From Thermoplasmata archaeon (GTDB taxonomy: Archaea > Thermoplasmatota > Penumbrarchaeia > JAEHCK01), in NCBI GenBank assembly GCA_020696345.1, contig JAEHCK010000010.1, forward strand, positions 1 through 64,000: a stretch of DNA of 64,000 nt, written 5' to 3'. This document shows positions 1 through 8,911 of this stretch, in pieces. The position numbers and the translations under genes are program-made. A model generated the notes under the pieces. That model ran no database searches. It was not told the origin of the DNA and was given only the letters and a program-made list of their open reading frames with translations. How positions within the stretch are numbered: position 1 is the stretch's first letter; every line of letters begins with the position of its first letter.

Positions 1-165
1 TCCCATCCCCCATTCTTCCCATTCTTCCCATCCCCCCAATCTTCCCATTCACCCATTCTTCCCATCCCCCCATTCTTCCTATCCTCCCAATCTTTCATAT
101 CCCCATTCTTCCCATTCCCCCACTCTTCCCATTCCCCCACTCTTTCAACTTTCTCCATCCACAAT
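1..165. repeat. C/T-rich low-complexity tandem repeat
   Basis: The window opens with about 160 bases built from imperfect copies of CCCATTCTT and CCCATCCCCC. It has no open frame of interest. The complementary motif (GGGAATGGGGAAG) reappears inside the fourth STAND gene near 28600-28640, so this is probably one copy of a dispersed simple-repeat type. The left end lies outside the window. Confidence 0.8.
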
Positions 166-176
166 TAATAATATTT

Positions 177-1394
177 CTATGTTCTTTTCAAGTGCTCAGT
201 AATAATTGGATCGATTAATTCATAGTGATCATTGATCTTAGACACCAGACCATAGGATTGTAATCTGTTCAAATATACATATACATTTTTGACATTGGCT
301 TCCGATCCGATTTCGGATGGACGTTTATAACCCAACGCCATACAATGTAAAATGTTTTTTGTTTTTAATCCTAATTTAACCAATTGTTTTTCTATCATCT
401 GAAAGATAGGACTTATTGGTGAATGGATCTCTTCGCAAACCTTTTTTGCTATATCCATCGTTATAGTCTTATTCTCAGGTATGAGATCACAAATTCTCAA
501 ACCTGCCCAATTTAAATATGCAGGAAATCCTCCAACTTGATCGAAAATGAATTCTTCTATATCTGGTGTAATTTTCCTTCCTGCCTCCTTAAATCGTATT
601 TCTAAAAAAGAATTGCTAGTTTGTATATCGAATGGATTTACTCGAATTACCTCTGCTGCGCCTGCTAACGGATTTTTTGGATCATTAAATATTGTATCCA
701 TCATTCCTATTGCACTTCCAGTAAAGACATAAGCCACATTGTTTTGATTGCGAATTGATTTCCTAAAGTTTGCATGAAAACCACCCCTTGAAAAGTTAAA
801 ATTAGCAGTTTCTTGGAATTCGTCAAACATCACAATATATTTTTTATCCAAATTATTAGGTAAGGCTATAGTTCTTTCAAAAAGTTCGTCAAGCTCATCA
901 TCGGCTAAGGACCTATTTCTTGTTGATTTATCAAACTCGATCCTGAAGCGTAAAAATTCCTCACTTGAAGTGCCAAGTTCCACTGCACGTAGTTTTCCTA
1001 AGGCTTCTGCCATTGTTGAAATTGCTTCTGTAAAACCTTTCTTGATTCGTTCACCAAATCTTCGCATTAGACCCATTGCTTTTAATTCGGATTCAATAAT
1101 TGTATTTCCATAAGTTTTTAGAAAAGAGGAAAGGTCCAGCCCCTCACAATCTAAATTCATGGTAAATATATCTTCTTGAGCTAAATTGTGTTCCAAATAA
1201 AATATTATAGAAGATTTACCCACACGTCGTGGACCAACAAGAACAATATCATTTTTAACTCCGTCCTTAATTGTTAATAATCGTGATCGAATTCTATTTA
1301 ATTCTTCTTCTCGATCATAAAATTGTTCGGGTGATACTGGTCTGCCAAAAGAAAACTTAATTTTGCTCATACTAACACAGATGTTAGATAACAT
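177..1394 (-). CDS. Archaeal-type P-loop ATPase with C-terminal winged helix
   Basis: A 405-residue protein of the archaeal ATPase family (AAA/STAND-related, PF01637-like). An N-terminal FSFGRPV segment and a DREEEL box precede a Walker A motif GPRRVGKSS near residues 54-62. A Walker B KYIVMFDEFQE lies near 190, followed by a sensor-like FTGSAIG. The last 70 residues look like a winged-helix domain. Family members are often found in variable genome regions and some resemble regulators or defence ATPases; the role here is unknown. A second Met eight residues in (position 1370) is directly before the conserved part and could be the true start. It has no operon partner: a repeat and a helicase remnant lie upstream. 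Confidence 0.8.
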   Translation of the reverse strand: MLSNICVSMSKIKFSFGRPVSPEQFYDREEELNRIRSRLLTIKDGVKNDIVLVGPRRVGKSSIIFYLEHNLAQEDIFTMNLDCEGLDLSSFLKTYGNTIIESELKAMGLMRRFGERIKKGFTEAISTMAEALGKLRAVELGTSSEEFLRFRIEFDKSTRNRSLADDELDELFERTIALPNNLDKKYIVMFDEFQETANFNFSRGGFHANFRKSIRNQNNVAYVFTGSAIGMMDTIFNDPKNPLAGAAEVIRVNPFDIQTSNSFLEIRFKEAGRKITPDIEEFIFDQVGGFPAYLNWAGLRICDLIPENKTITMDIAKKVCEEIHSPISPIFQMIEKQLVKLGLKTKNILHCMALGYKRPSEIGSEANVKNVYVYLNRLQSYGLVSKINDHYELIDPIITEHLKRT

Positions 1395-1416
1395 AAGTGT
1401 TATAATAAACTTATGA

Positions 1417-1602
1417 TTAAATCTTGATATTAGATCTCACAGATTTGAAATGACAATCAGAAAAGACCTGGGAACACTTTTGATTTATCGGTTCTTTTCC
1501 TTCGTTTTGTCTTAAAATTCTACTCATTCTTTGTACAAGTTGTAATTTAGTTTTGGATGACGATATATTAATGCCTATTTTTGCACTCAGATTTTTTACC
1601 AC
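1417..1602 (-). pseudogene. Remnant of an SF2 helicase C-terminus
   Basis: The frame reads ISSSKTKLQLVQRMSRILR, which matches the motif V/VI region of superfamily 2 helicases of the XPB/ERCC3 or restriction type (consensus SSS...QRxGRxxR). About 35 further residues follow, then a stop. No helicase body is present upstream: the frame runs into a CCACGAA-type hairpin repeat at its 5' edge (about 1596), which supplies the apparent GTG start. The simplest reading is a helicase gene truncated by, or replaced up to, the repeat. A small functional protein is possible but unlikely. Confidence 0.45.
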
Positions 1603-1760
1603 GAAGACATGAATTATATAGTTAAAACAACGAATGATCCTAATAATCGAATAATCGAATTTATCTTTGATTTATTGTAAATATTCGTCGATTCGTTTAT
1701 TCGTTGGTCATTCGTTATTTCGTGGGTTTCGTATTTTCGTGGTTTTGTAGAAAAAGGAAA
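1596..1760. repeat. CCACGAA/ATTCG-type intergenic hairpin repeat
   Basis: Starts at TACCACGAAG and ends at CTTCG/TTCGTGGTTT, with inner arms rich in CGAAT on the left (CGAATGATCC, CGAATAATCGAAT) and ATTCG on the right (ATTCGTCGATTCG, ATTCGTTGGTCATTCG). The arms form a long imperfect hairpin. Related elements lie at 18741, 36745 and 61432. The stretch from 1603 to 1854 contains nothing else that looks coding. Confidence 0.6.
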
Positions 1761-1854
1761 AATTACAATAGATAATCTACTTAACCAAAAACGGTCAGTC
1801 CCCAAAAAAGGTAAGAAAAATATAAGTAAAAAATAGAATCGGATTTTAGTTTGC

Positions 1855-3306
1855 CTAATAAATCCTTTTAAATTTCTTGTGCCATAAGATCGTCATCAAT
1901 AATAAACAAATAATTAATAAATTCCCTTGGAAGGCTGGCAAAAATCCTATTTTCTTGTCCTTGTCATCATCATCCTTTTTCCATCTAGATGAGTCATACG
2001 GATATTCATCATCGTCGTCAGGGTGTCCGTCATTGTCATCGTCAGTATCGATTGAGTCAGGGATTAAGTCCAAATCAAAGTCTGGGGGAGTAGATGTGCT
2101 GTCCCAAATTATAGTGCCTTCTGAAATCTCGATGGTATCATTATATCCATCATTGTCATCATCTTCGTCCATGTAATCGGGATTTGCATCATTATCGGTA
2201 TCATGGGATAAATTATATTGATAAATATAATCTCTTAAATAAAAATATACTGTATTTTCATGAATAATCGGAAATCCCAGAACGTGATAATTTCTATTTT
2301 GTGTTTCTTTTAGCTTAATATCTTCCTTTTCAAGTTTAATAAAGATTTTATGTTCTTCATTAGGTTGGAAATCAAATAATCCAATTGAACAATAATCTTT
2401 TGAAGAAATTGGAAGTCCATACAGTAATTCATCATTTCCAGCGGATATATGATCGCCGTATCTCATAACATCATTATAAATTATACGAGTAGTGTCCATT
2501 TGGTTAAATTCATCCTTTTTTAAATCATAATAGTCACTGAAAGATCCAAAATAAAAATAATCATTTATTAAAAAAACTGGAAAATGTACTTCAGTAGAAA
2601 CTAATAATGATTTATGAATTAAATTTAAGCTATTTGTAGCTAGATCATAATTATAAAGATATGTTCCATTCAATTCTTTAGACCAACCAATTAAAATTAT
2701 ATATTTTTCATTCATTATTTTTCCTTTTGGAAATGAAATTATTTCAGCATCAAATTTCGTCTCGTTACCATGATAAATTACTTTTTCTGTGGATAAAATA
2801 AAATCATACATAATGATAGAATATTCAATAACACCAGATAAATTTCTTGCCTCAAGATATATAATCTTATTATTAAAAATATCAAAATAATAAATATGTT
2901 CGGCGCTATTTTTAATTAGTTTTATTGTTTTATTTGTTTCATAATTTAATATATTTAATTGATTATATTTCCATTGATTATTTATCAATTCTGGAGAATG
3001 ATAGACGATATATTTGTCCCAAATTTTTGGATATTCATCAGGATCTCCCATGTGGTTAATATTAAATTCTTTTAGATCATCTGTCTCAATATTATATACC
3101 ATCAATTTTTCTCTTGATTCCATTATTAAATAAGTAGAATTATAACTATCGATAATTACACCAGTAAACTTTTTTGGAATAATCTTTTCTATTGGAGAAT
3201 TATTAAATGGCTCATTCTCAGCGTTAACTCCTGAAATAATCGAGCTTAATATAATTGTTATAATCAAATAAATTATTACTTTATTTATCCTTTTACCACC
3301 TACCAC
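1855..3306 (-). CDS. Secreted, C-terminally anchored protein with acidic calcium-type repeats
   Basis: 483 residues, GTG start. Residues 1-29 form a signal peptide (basic start, then a run of I and L, ending SGVNA). The middle 330 residues consist of repeated Tyr- and Ile-rich strands like a TolB/DUF5050-style beta propeller. Near residues 375-450 come DTDNDANPD, DEDDDNDG and DTDDDNDG units of the thrombospondin type 3 kind, which bind calcium, then a Lys/Asp-rich spacer, a hydrophobic helix (about 463-476) and a short basic tail. It is expected on the outer face of the membrane. The substrate or partner is unknown, and it sits alone between repeats and the Hdr operon. Confidence 0.75.
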   Translation of the reverse strand: MVGGKRINKVIIYLIITIILSSIISGVNAENEPFNNSPIEKIIPKKFTGVIIDSYNSTYLIMESREKLMVYNIETDDLKEFNINHMGDPDEYPKIWDKYIVYHSPELINNQWKYNQLNILNYETNKTIKLIKNSAEHIYYFDIFNNKIIYLEARNLSGVIEYSIIMYDFILSTEKVIYHGNETKFDAEIISFPKGKIMNEKYIILIGWSKELNGTYLYNYDLATNSLNLIHKSLLVSTEVHFPVFLINDYFYFGSFSDYYDLKKDEFNQMDTTRIIYNDVMRYGDHISAGNDELLYGLPISSKDYCSIGLFDFQPNEEHKIFIKLEKEDIKLKETQNRNYHVLGFPIIHENTVYFYLRDYIYQYNLSHDTDNDANPDYMDEDDDNDGYNDTIEISEGTIIWDSTSTPPDFDLDLIPDSIDTDDDNDGHPDDDDEYPYDSSRWKKDDDDKDKKIGFLPAFQGNLLIICLLLMTILWHKKFKRIY

Positions 3307-3475
3307 AATTATCTATAATATTAAATTTTATATAAATATCTCTATGTTGTTCATTCATGGAATCCAGAGAGCCATCGGATTCTATATAATCACCTACGTA
3401 ATTACCATCTCCATCCCAATTATTATATTTCAATTGATATTTATAATTATTTATTTTTTTCCTGGTTTCGTGATT
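3293..3475 (-). pseudogene. Possible remnant of a secreted-protein gene
   Basis: Just upstream of the secreted-protein gene, and overlapping its start in another frame, an open stretch of about 60 codons reads NNWDGDGNYVGDYIESDGS. This Asp/Gly/Asn-rich string resembles archaeal surface-protein loops. It has no start codon at its 5' end (a TAG at 3476-3478) and no ribosome binding site, so it looks like a decayed fragment. Chance composition cannot be excluded. Confidence 0.22.
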
Positions 3476-3502
3476 CTAGTAATACTTATTTTTTGATATA
3501 AC

Positions 3503-6500
3503 TTAAACAAAACCCAAACCACTTGCCACCACCACAAGATCAAAACTAGCTATACCATCGCCCGTTTCTATCTCAAATGTCTTATCATCCAGTTCTGTAA
3601 TTTTCATCTCATCTTGTGTTACGATCTTGACATTATCACTTACATCATCCACCGTGACCAGCTCATCTTTTAGGTACTCAAAACCCTCCGGGAATGCGGA
3701 TAACTCAGTAGAATTGGTAAATAATGTCGGTTTAATATCCGGGTAATTACTTTTGATATATCTGACCAACCTGAGTAAATATTCCAATTCCAGGTTGCTC
3801 ATTGACTTCTGGGTTTCATTGAGCATTTCTTTATCGGATAGATTGATGAACGCAATGTTTTGCGGTAGCTCACCATCGTACGGGCGTAATATCCGCCCGT
3901 CAACGTCAAAGACGCCACCGGGTTTGATCATGTATTCCAGTTCCATCGGGGTCAGAACATTCATCGAGTTCTTGTATAATTCCTTCAATTCGTTATCGTC
4001 GCAAAACCGCCCTTCCTCCAAAGCAGGATATTGCAGCACCTCTTTTGCATCGATCTCGAAATGTTCATCCAACATCGAATAATCGATCGCATCCTGCGGG
4101 CACACCGACTGACACACGCCGCAGCCGATGCACATGCGGCAGCTCAGGCATCGACTTGCTTCAAAGACCGCCTCTTGCCGTGTTAAAGGCAGCTCCACCT
4201 CGGCAAACGATGTGATCCTTTTAACCGCATCCAAAAGCTTCGATGGCTTTCGTGAGCGTTTTTCCTCCGGCAGATCCTCCAGGTAGTTCTTTTTCAAGCG
4301 CAGTAATTCCAGTTCGGTTGTTCGCCCCTCGCCGCTGATCCTACTCCCCTTCCTGGCCTCGAACAAGTCCGGATCATCCAAATCATCCGGGGCACCGCCG
4401 AGATATCTGTCTATTGCACCGGCGGCAGCCTTACCGTCTCTGATCGCACCGATCACGGTCCCGGGACCTCGCAGTGCATCGCCACCGGCGAACACGCCGT
4501 CCACATTTGTTTCCAACGTTCTATTATCAACCACAAATGTCGAACGGTTGGTCAATTCAAGATCGATATCATCATCCACGGCCAAGAATCCCAGGTCCGG
4601 TTCCTGGCCAACAGCCACGAGTATTGTATCAACATCTATTGTAAACTCCGAGCCGGGAACACTCACCGGCCTGCGCCGACCCGATCCATCCGGTTCACCC
4701 AGCTCCGTGCGCTGGCACTCAATGGCTTTCACAATACCCGAGCCGCCATCCGCATGTTCACCATCACCAATAATACTTTTTGGCGCAACCAGATACTGGA
4801 TGATTATCCCCTCTTGGATGCATTGCTCCAGTTCCTCGTCGTCTGCTGGCATCTCGTTCTTGGTCCTGCGGTATAGAATATATACATTCTCAGCACCCAG
4901 TCGTCTTGCGGTTCGTGCAGTGTCCATGGCGGTATTACCGCCGCCTATGACCGCCACGCTTTGACCTGGCGAAATCGTTTTACCCCGAGCACCTAAATTA
5001 TATTCTCTGAGAAATTCCAGGCCGGAGACCACACCTTCGAGATGTTCGCCGCCGATACCCAATCTAATGTTCTTTTGCGCACCCACCGCGATAAAGATCG
5101 CTTTATACCCCTGTGCTTTCAGGTCTGAAATGGTCAGGCCCGGACCGATGGGTGTATTTAATTTCAGCTCAACACCCAGGTCGATGATCGCCTGAACCTC
5201 TCGCTGCACCGCGTCGGCCGGCAGCCGGTAATCGGGTATACCCATTCGCAGCATACCACCTGGTACGGACTGGCCCTCGAATATTGTAACCGGGTAACCC
5301 AGGAGTGCCAGGTCGTGCGCCGCCGCCAGCCCGGCCGGACCAGAGCCGATTATCGCCACCTTATTTGATGGCTCACGGTTTATGATCAACTTTGGTTTGG
5401 AAATAATTGGCCTTGCCGCTTGTTCGGATAGTTCATAATACTTCTCGACCGCGAACCGTTTGAGCTTTCTGATCTCCAGAGGCTCGTCAAAATAACCGCG
5501 TGCACATGTGAATTCACATGCATGGTCGCACACCTTACCGCATATATCTGGCATTGGATTCGACCGCTGTATTACCTCCACGGCGCCGTCGATATCGCCA
5601 TCAGCCAGTTTACCTATATACCCGCGCGCATCCATCAAGATGGGGCAGCTGCTCTGGCAGTTTGGTATGGACTTTGAGATCGCGAATTTTGTTCTGTCGG
5701 AGTTGGGCATGGGCCAATAAATAGCATGTTCATTGACCATACCATGGGCGTCGAAGTTCAGGATCTTTACCGGACATGCGGATGAGCATTCTCCGCAGTT
5801 ATCACATTTGCCCTCGTCCACATATGTGGCGATCTTGTGCACTTGAACGCGAATACCTCTCTCTCCGGTACTGACATCTTCCAGCCTGGCATTACGGATG
5901 ACCGTGATATTTTCATGGTCATAGATCCGGTCGATCAATTCGGAATATTCATTCATATGTTTGGAATGGTCGGTTTGGTCAAAGAAATTCTTAGTTAAGA
6001 TAGGAGGTTCGGGTAAGAACGAGGTATGGGCCGAAATAACGCAAACCTTATTGCCAGCCTCTGCAAGCGCCACTGCTTTTCGTAAACCGGAAATTGTAGT
6101 GCCCACCAACACATGATCGAATCTATTATTTCCGGTGATCTGATTCTGACCTGGCTGGGTTTCTTCCACTTTTATCTTATTGGGGAGCTCATTTTTTACT
6201 TGTAAAGGTCCATTGCCAGCCTCGCCGACCTCCGCACCTCCCTTGCTATCAACTGCTATCTCCTGAACCGGGCTCAGGCTGTACATCGGCGAACTATTTT
6301 CCTGCCCAGCACCCCTTACTACACCGCTCCCGATCAGATCATGAATGGCTCGCAATATCTTGTGTGGCGGCACAGCCATTTTTTTGGCGAGCATCTTGAC
6401 AGAGCTGTTTGAATCCTTGAGTAAAAGCAAGATCTTAGTGCACACGAACTCATCACTGGCGATCTCGCTTAAGAGCCGGTTTTGCTCATGCTCGGTGAAC

Positions 6501-8911
6501 TGCTCGTGATATTTATTACCGTCAGCTGAAAACTGCATTATTTTCTCGGCGATCACCCGCAGTCGTTTGCCTTTTGCAGAGTCAAGCGCTGCCTGGAGAT
6601 CGATCGCCAAAAACTTATCATTTGCCACGGGCCCGAGTATGTCAAGTTCGGTGACGAACTCTTTAGCCACCCGGGCAAACTTTGCACCCTCTGCAGCACT
6701 CAACCATTCCAGCCGCACACGCTCTGGGTTGATATCGGCAAGTTCCAGTAATTTCTTCGTTAATAAAACCTTTTTTTCTGCGAAATAATTTCCCGTTATA
6801 TAATGACATGTTGGAAACTCGCAGCCGGCAACCATAACACCCGCAGCACCGCGGGAAAACGCATGCAGTATGAACGCCGGGTCCACGCGGCCCGAACACA
6901 TGACCCGAATGATACGTAGATTTGCCGGATATTGTATCCTGCTCACACCCGCGTTATCCACCGCACCAAGAGCACACCAATGACAGGCAAACACCACCAC
7001 CTTGTCTTTGCATTCAACTTCACATTCACCTTTACTTTCGGTTTTATTGTTATTTGCCAATGCCATGTCGATCTGTGCCATGATCTGTTCATCCGAATAA
7101 TGAACGATATTTATTGCTTGTGTCGGGCAGCTGGCGGCACATGTGCCGCACCCCTTGCAGATAGCCTTGATCACCTCGGGCTTATTATTGATAATATTAT
7201 CAATATCAATATCAAAAGCAATATCAATTAACTCAACTGCCCCAAATGCACAGACCTCGGTGCAAATACCGCAGCCGATACACAGGTCGGAATTGATGTC
7301 GGCAACAATACCCTCGGTTTCCACATAACCTTTGTTCATCGGTATGGCTGCGCGCATTGCCGCACCCATGCTCTCTTCCAGGCATTCTCGTACACTCTTG
7401 GGCGACCGTGCAGCACCGCAGATGTAAATACCATCGGATGCAAAATCCAACGGGCGCAGTTTCACATGTGCCTCGATAAAGAACCCGTCATGGTTGGTGG
7501 ACACCTTAAGCAATCCTTTGAGCTGCTCGGTTGTGGAATTACCCTTGAAACCTGTTGCCAATACAACCATGTCCACTTCGACCTTGACTTCTTCTCCCAT
7601 CAAAATATCATAGCTTTGTACTGTCAATTGCCGGTTGTTTTCGACTGTCCCCTTTGGTTGAACCACCGGTGGTGCCGAGTCAGGATACCTGAATGAGGCG
7701 GCAATCTGCCCCATGGAATCGTAATGATACTGTACATCCATACCGGTAATTGTAAGGTCGCGGTAGAACAAATATACATTAATCTCCTCGTTCAATTCTT
7801 TTACGATCTTCATATTCTTGATCGATGACAGGCAGCCAATATTACAACAACCGCACTCGGTATCCCTGGAGTTCACGCAATTGATGAATGCAACATTTTT
7901 CATCTTTGCCAATCTTGGATCGTTATTCTTCAAAAGCTCTTCAAATTGAAGCTGTGTCAACACGTTGGAATATTTTCCATAACCGAACATGCCCAACCGT
8001 TCGATCTCTTCCATGCCGGTGGCAACAATGATCGTTGACACCACACACTCGAAAATATCTTCTTCGAGATGTGGTTTATTTTCATTATATCTACCGACCA
8101 GCTTAATATTGAAATTTCCGATATATCCCTTGATATCAGCAACCTCGGTGTCCAAAAAGATCGTGATATTTTCATGTTGTTCTGCCCGGTCCAGCTTGGT
8201 CGATAAAAATTCACGGGCGACCATATCCGATGGCGCTAACTTGTGCAGCCGGTTCAACAACCCGCCCAATGAACCGGTTCGCTCCACCAAAAATATCTTG
8301 AAACCAAGGTCAGCAAGTGTAAGTGCCGCGGTTATACCTGCTATACCGCCGCCAATGACCAAACACTCTTTACCAACCGGTATTTGTATCTCCTCACCTG
8401 GCTCAAGGTATCGTGCCTTTGCCACACCCATCTGCACCAGGTCCCTGGCGACCTCGGTGGCCAGCTTCGGATCATCCTGATGCACCCATGAGCTTTGTTC
8501 ACGTATACTGACGAATTCCAGTAGAAATGGGTTCAACCCCGCTTCTTTCACGGTTGTTTTAAAGGTGGGTTCATGCGTGCGCGGGGTACAGCAGGCCACA
8601 ACCACACGGTTGAGATCATGTTCGGAAATATACTCCTTGATCTTGGTTAGGTAATCCACCGAACATATCCATTTGCCTTCCTCGGCGAATACGACGCCGT
8701 TCATGGTTCGGGCGAACTTCACCAATTCTGGTACATCTACAACACCCGCAATATTGGTGCCGCAATCGCAAATAAAGACACCGATCCGCATTTCTTCCCG
8801 ATCATTCTTATATTTATGTTTATCTTTATCGTTAGTCTTATCGTTAGGTTTATCGTTAGGCTTATCTTTATCCTGAACATCATGGCCGTTATCCATTGTG
8901 TATAGCCCCAT
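3503..8911 (-). CDS. Giant HdrA-MvhD-HdrA/GltD fusion flavoprotein (1,802 aa)
   Basis: A cytosolic multi-cofactor electron-transfer protein. Residues 41-530 are HdrA: an N-terminal CDCG segment, CCTPRTHEP, a Rossmann GGGIAGITAA at 187-196 and the cluster region CGCCNIGC near 353-360. Two ferredoxin clusters follow (CIGCGICTEVC 544-554; CKGCGTCAASC 585-595), then an MvhD domain (about 636-765, ACHWCALGA and CEFPTCHY) and a winged-helix-like spacer. From 931 a second, weaker HdrA-like Rossmann domain begins, with a cluster at 1036-1046. It is interrupted by a complete GltD/NfnB-type NAD(P)H oxidoreductase (about 1080-1570; GSGPAGLAAAHD 1189-1200, a second GGGNTAMD) and a cluster CRMCIGCGVCQSVC. 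The last 170 residues resemble the end of HdrA again. Residues 13-40 are a KPND-type repeat; Met6 (8896) or Met41 may be the real start. The start overlaps the preceding gene. Confidence 0.85.
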   Translation of the reverse strand: MGLYTMDNGHDVQDKDKPNDKPNDKTNDKDKHKYKNDREEMRIGVFICDCGTNIAGVVDVPELVKFARTMNGVVFAEEGKWICSVDYLTKIKEYISEHDLNRVVVACCTPRTHEPTFKTTVKEAGLNPFLLEFVSIREQSSWVHQDDPKLATEVARDLVQMGVAKARYLEPGEEIQIPVGKECLVIGGGIAGITAALTLADLGFKIFLVERTGSLGGLLNRLHKLAPSDMVAREFLSTKLDRAEQHENITIFLDTEVADIKGYIGNFNIKLVGRYNENKPHLEEDIFECVVSTIIVATGMEEIERLGMFGYGKYSNVLTQLQFEELLKNNDPRLAKMKNVAFINCVNSRDTECGCCNIGCLSSIKNMKIVKELNEEINVYLFYRDLTITGMDVQYHYDSMGQIAASFRYPDSAPPVVQPKGTVENNRQLTVQSYDILMGEEVKVEVDMVVLATGFKGNSTTEQLKGLLKVSTNHDGFFIEAHVKLRPLDFASDGIYICGAARSPKSVRECLEESMGAAMRAAIPMNKGYVETEGIVADINSDLCIGCGICTEVCAFGAVELIDIAFDIDIDNIINNKPEVIKAICKGCGTCAASCPTQAINIVHYSDEQIMAQIDMALANNNKTESKGECEVECKDKVVVFACHWCALGAVDNAGVSRIQYPANLRIIRVMCSGRVDPAFILHAFSRGAAGVMVAGCEFPTCHYITGNYFAEKKVLLTKKLLELADINPERVRLEWLSAAEGAKFARVAKEFVTELDILGPVANDKFLAIDLQAALDSAKGKRLRVIAEKIMQFSADGNKYHEQFTEHEQNRLLSEIASDEFVCTKILLLLKDSNSSVKMLAKKMAVPPHKILRAIHDLIGSGVVRGAGQENSSPMYSLSPVQEIAVDSKGGAEVGEAGNGPLQVKNELPNKIKVEETQPGQNQITGNNRFDHVLVGTTISGLRKAVALAEAGNKVCVISAHTSFLPEPPILTKNFFDQTDHSKHMNEYSELIDRIYDHENITVIRNARLEDVSTGERGIRVQVHKIATYVDEGKCDNCGECSSACPVKILNFDAHGMVNEHAIYWPMPNSDRTKFAISKSIPNCQSSCPILMDARGYIGKLADGDIDGAVEVIQRSNPMPDICGKVCDHACEFTCARGYFDEPLEIRKLKRFAVEKYYELSEQAARPIISKPKLIINREPSNKVAIIGSGPAGLAAAHDLALLGYPVTIFEGQSVPGGMLRMGIPDYRLPADAVQREVQAIIDLGVELKLNTPIGPGLTISDLKAQGYKAIFIAVGAQKNIRLGIGGEHLEGVVSGLEFLREYNLGARGKTISPGQSVAVIGGGNTAMDTARTARRLGAENVYILYRRTKNEMPADDEELEQCIQEGIIIQYLVAPKSIIGDGEHADGGSGIVKAIECQRTELGEPDGSGRRRPVSVPGSEFTIDVDTILVAVGQEPDLGFLAVDDDIDLELTNRSTFVVDNRTLETNVDGVFAGGDALRGPGTVIGAIRDGKAAAGAIDRYLGGAPDDLDDPDLFEARKGSRISGEGRTTELELLRLKKNYLEDLPEEKRSRKPSKLLDAVKRITSFAEVELPLTRQEAVFEASRCLSCRMCIGCGVCQSVCPQDAIDYSMLDEHFEIDAKEVLQYPALEEGRFCDDNELKELYKNSMNVLTPMELEYMIKPGGVFDVDGRILRPYDGELPQNIAFINLSDKEMLNETQKSMSNLELEYLLRLVRYIKSNYPDIKPTLFTNSTELSAFPEGFEYLKDELVTVDDVSDNVKIVTQDEMKITELDDKTFEIETGDGIASFDLVVVASGLGFV
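8820..8876. repeat. 12-bp tandem repeat coding the N-terminal linker of the fusion protein
   Basis: Imperfect copies of TTATCGTTAGGT on the plus strand encode the D-K-P-N / D-K-T-N run at residues 14-38 of the HdrA fusion. It lies between the possible starts and the conserved HdrA beginning at Met41, so it is a low-complexity linker, or even 5' leader if translation starts at Met41. Confidence 0.6.

Noticed and set aside
1614-1805. 63-codon minus-strand frame
   Set aside because: It lies fully within the CCACGAA/ATTCG hairpin repeat; its composition simply follows the repeat words.
4548-4964. Plus-strand 138-codon frame within the HdrA fusion
   Set aside because: It is the complement of strongly conserved GltD coding sequence and is rich in Ser and Pro as antisense frames are. 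No ribosome binding site.
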